A stretch of DNA of 64,000 nt. Source: Nesterenkonia lutea. Lineage in GTDB: Bacteria; Actinomycetota; Actinomycetes; Actinomycetales; Micrococcaceae. Made by a program: the position numbers and the translations under genes. The stretch is from positions 2,728,001 to 2,792,000 of the forward strand of contig NZ_JADBED010000001.1 in assembly GCF_014873955.1 (NCBI RefSeq), in the 5' to 3' direction. The notes under the pieces were generated by a model that was given only the letters and a program-made list of their open reading frames with translations, ran no database searches and was not told the origin of the DNA. This document shows, one piece after another, positions 62,215 to 64,000 of this stretch (position 1 is its first letter; the number at the start of each line of letters is the position of its first letter).

Positions 62215-62220
62215 TACGAT
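62215..62220 (+). promoter_or_regulatory. Leaderless -10 box (TACGAT)
   Basis: TACGAT lies 6 nt before ATG 62227. Confidence 0.6.
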
Positions 62221-62226
62221 TGCTCC

Positions 62227-62829
62227 ATGTCGGCCCCCTCAACGCACTTCGATCGTCCCGCGCTCATCGTCATCGACGTCCAACAAGGCTTTGACGATTC
62301 CGAATTCTGGGGTCCGCGCGACAACCCGGCGTGCGAGCAGAACATTGCGGCCCTTGTGGCCCACTGGAGGAACAAGGACTGGCCACTCGTGTTCGTTCAG
62401 CACCAATCGTCCGACCCCGGATCGCCGCTGGCCATGTCCAGTCCTGGTCGTGAGTTCAAGGACGTGATCACCGGGACCCCGGATCTGCTTGTCCGGAAGA
62501 ACGTGAACTCCAGCTTCTACGGCTCTCCGGATCTGGATTCCTGGCTGCGAGCAGAAGGCATAGGGCAGGTGGTGATCTGCGGGATCACGACGAACCACTG
62601 CTGCGAGACCACTGCTCGCATGGCCGGCAATCTCGGCTATGACACGTACTTCGCTCTTGACGCGACACATACTTTCGATCGCAGGTCTCCCGACGGCACC
62701 ACGGTGCCGGCGGCAACGCTGTCGATGGTCACGGCGACGAATCTGGACGGAGAGTTTGCCACCGTCTCAGAGACACGCGCCCTGCTCGAGAGTGACTCGA
62801 GTCCACGATCCTCATCGGTCTCCGGGTGA
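62227..62829 (+). CDS. Isochorismatase-family cysteine hydrolase
   Basis: The 200-residue enzyme has the catalytic triad of the family: Asp17 in IVIDVQQGFDD, Lys91 in LLVRKNVNSSFYG and Cys125 in CGITTNHCCETTARM. Members hydrolyse amides such as nicotinamide, N-carbamoyl compounds or ureidoacrylate, or isochorismate; the substrate here is open. A leaderless -10 box sets the start, so it is transcribed apart from the DrrAB genes. Confidence 0.88.
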   Translation: MSAPSTHFDRPALIVIDVQQGFDDSEFWGPRDNPACEQNIAALVAHWRNKDWPLVFVQHQSSDPGSPLAMSSPGREFKDVITGTPDLLVRKNVNSSFYGSPDLDSWLRAEGIGQVVICGITTNHCCETTARMAGNLGYDTYFALDATHTFDRRSPDGTTVPAATLSMVTATNLDGEFATVSETRALLESDSSPRSSSVSG

Positions 62830-62935
62830 ACAGGATGGTCACCGCTACGCACGTCCGTGGGCCACATACCGCCGGAGATCCGGGGAACGGAACGGGGAGC
62901 CCGAGTAAAGCGTCCCGATTACGGAGGACGAAACC

Positions 62936-63392
62936 ATGATCTATTCGCGCATCGTTGAGACAAAGGTCCGGTCGGTCTTCGACCAGATCAACGCCGGCAA
63001 CTACATTGGAGATGGTCGATGGATTGGGCGACCCTTTCACCTACCACTTCCACGGCGAGCACGCTCTCGGTGGGCGGCGGAGCTCCCGCGACGCCATGAT
63101 CCGCTGGTGGCAACGGATCGTTGACCTGCTGCCCGGCGCAAGATTTACGATCCACGAGGTGATCGTGCGCGGGGGCCCCTGGCGCACCCGCGTCGCCGTG
63201 CGCTCAAGCGTCCGTGGCCCACTCCCTGATGGTGGTGTCTACAGCAACACCGTCTTCCAGTTCATGACACTGAGATGGGGCAAAGTGACTGAGGTCGAGA
63301 CCATCGAGGATATCCAGGTGCTTGTACGCGCCCTCGAGGTAGTGGCGGCCAGCGGAAGTTCCGAGGCAGAGGCAGCCCCAATCGTCGATTGA
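62936..63392 (+). pseudogene. SnoaL/NTF2-like protein gene with a one-base frameshift
   Basis: ATG 62936 (GGAGG 7 nt upstream) opens MIYSRIVETKVRSVFDQINAGNY, after which the frame degenerates and stops at 63124. The +1 frame from about 63006 continues the protein: LEMVDGLGDPFTYHFHGEH, then AMIRWWQRIVDLLPGARFTIHEV to a stop at 63392. Removing A63005 joins both into one SnoaL-like domain of about 150 residues. Either the gene is broken or the base is a sequencing error. Such small barrels act as cyclases, isomerases or in stress roles. Confidence 0.75.
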
Positions 63393-63464
63393 CCCGAGGC
63401 CTATAAGCCCTTGCTCGAGTGGTGGGGTCAGTCCCCCAGCACGCGGAGCCACTTTCATCACCTA

Positions 63465-63493
63465 TTGACAGCTCCGCTCCAACGATTTACGGT
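63465..63493 (+). promoter_or_regulatory. Sigma-70-type promoter TTGACA-N17-TACGGT
   Basis: TTGACA (63465-63470) and TACGGT (63488-63493) are 17 bp apart; transcription would start near 63500, ahead of AAGGAG (63511) and GTG 63525. Confidence 0.72.
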
Positions 63494-63524
63494 TAAGCCC
63501 TTCATTAATTAAGGAGATGGCTAA

Positions 63525-63902
63525 GTGGCTGCGACGGATCCTCTGAGTCTGGTGTTCGCCGCACTCGCTGACCCCACCCGCCGAGAGATTCTCTCCCGGC
63601 TCTCCCGTGGCGCCGCCACCGTCGGTGAGGTCGCGGCGCCGTTTGATATGAGCGCCCCCGCGATCTCGCAGCACCTCAAGGTGCTCGAGCGTGCTGGTCT
63701 TGTCACCCGCACCGTCGAGGCACAGTGGCGAACGCTCTCATTGCAGGCGGAGCCCCTTGATGAGGCGTCGGCCTGGGTGGAGAAGCAGCGTATCGAGTGG
63801 AACCTGCGGCTTGACGCCCTTGAAGACCACCTCGGGACTATGAAGATGAAGGCATCAAGGAACCAAGATTCTAAGGAGACCGGCGATGAGCGCGACACCT
63901 GA
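63525..63902 (+). CDS. ArsR-family transcriptional regulator
   Basis: The 125-residue protein has the ArsR/SmtB winged helix: LVFAALADPTRREILSRLS, VGEVAAPFDMSAPAISQHLK and VLERAGLVTRTVEAQWRTLSL. No metal-binding Cys is present, as in the group paired with SRPBCC genes. It starts at GTG with AAGGAG 8 nt upstream and overlaps the SRPBCC gene by 17 bp. It probably controls this two-gene operon. Confidence 0.9.
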   Translation: MAATDPLSLVFAALADPTRREILSRLSRGAATVGEVAAPFDMSAPAISQHLKVLERAGLVTRTVEAQWRTLSLQAEPLDEASAWVEKQRIEWNLRLDALEDHLGTMKMKASRNQDSKETGDERDT

Positions 63903-64000
63903 ACTCACCCCTGAATTCTCGATCACCCGCACTTTCGACGCCCCACGTGAACTCGTATGGCGCGCCTGGACTGAGGAGTCCGAACTGGCGCAGTGGCTGC
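63886..64000 (+). CDS. SRPBCC/AHSA1-like protein, N-terminal part (cut by window edge)
   Basis: The frame from ATG 63886 (AAGGAG 7 nt upstream) reads FSITRTFDAPRELVWRAWTE, the first strand and helix of AHSA1/SRPBCC proteins, and runs off the window after 38 codons. ArsR-SRPBCC pairs of this kind are common in actinobacteria; the ligand is unknown. Confidence 0.85.
   Translation, partial: MSATPELTPEFSITRTFDAPRELVWRAWTEESELAQWL

Overview
The window is high-GC DNA from an actinobacterium. Several features point to the Micrococcales, plausibly a Micrococcaceae such as Nesterenkonia or a relative; that placement is inference. They include strong third-position GC, many promoters with a TANNNT box 6-8 nt before the start codon (leaderless transcripts), CGNR, HAD-GH65, YccF and MMPL proteins, and the absence of long non-coding tracts. 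I find no rRNA or tRNA gene, no CRISPR array and no replication origin. No gene-free stretch exceeds 300 bases.

Left part (1-16 kb): an IclR fragment and a GntR regulator diverge from a malonate operon, which encodes a fused malonyl-CoA decarboxylase/malonyl-CoA synthetase and the MadLM transporter. A perfect 21-bp hairpin separates this operon from a convergent HAD-GH65 sugar phosphorylase fusion. Next come a double hotdog thioesterase, a CPBP protease with a YGQ-repeat tail, a MATE exporter, several small membrane proteins, a CGNR regulator and an SRPBCC protein.

Middle (16-36 kb): a FAD oxidoreductase coupled to a membrane protein; an ArgO/LysG-type export pair with a perfect operator; a luciferase-like monooxygenase; a TetR/MFS resistance pair; a CopC-like protein; YccF, aldehyde dehydrogenase and rhodanese; and an Asp23-like protein beside a 40-residue membrane peptide. 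An electrophile-stress locus follows: a VOC dioxygenase, the broken 3' end of an alpha/beta hydrolase, a MarR regulator, an alcohol dehydrogenase and OsmC, resembling the mhq genes of Bacillus. An ABC-class ATPase closes this part.

Right-middle (36-51 kb): a small type III polyketide cluster (UbiA prenyltransferase, FAD hydroxylase, methyltransferase, chalcone-synthase-like enzyme) whose gene content matches pathways for prenylated methoxy-hydroquinones. A complete peptide ABC transporter, two coupled alpha/beta hydrolases and an MMPL exporter with a divergent MarR gene follow.

Right end (51.8-64 kb), accessory in character: two identical, oppositely oriented IS481-family elements flank a PadR regulator and an ABC1/UbiB-type kinase. 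Their different 6-bp target duplications (CCTAGG and ACTAGA) show two independent insertions, and the target CTAG supplies the transposase stop codon. Beyond them lie a heme-oxygenase-like iron enzyme coupled to a CDGSH protein, a methyltransferase, and a TetR-controlled module of CPBP protease fusion plus DrrAB-type ABC exporter. The C-terminal domain of that CPBP protein is a paralogue of a stand-alone protein at 24.8 kb. The window ends with an isochorismatase, a frameshifted SnoaL-like gene and an ArsR/SRPBCC pair cut by the edge.
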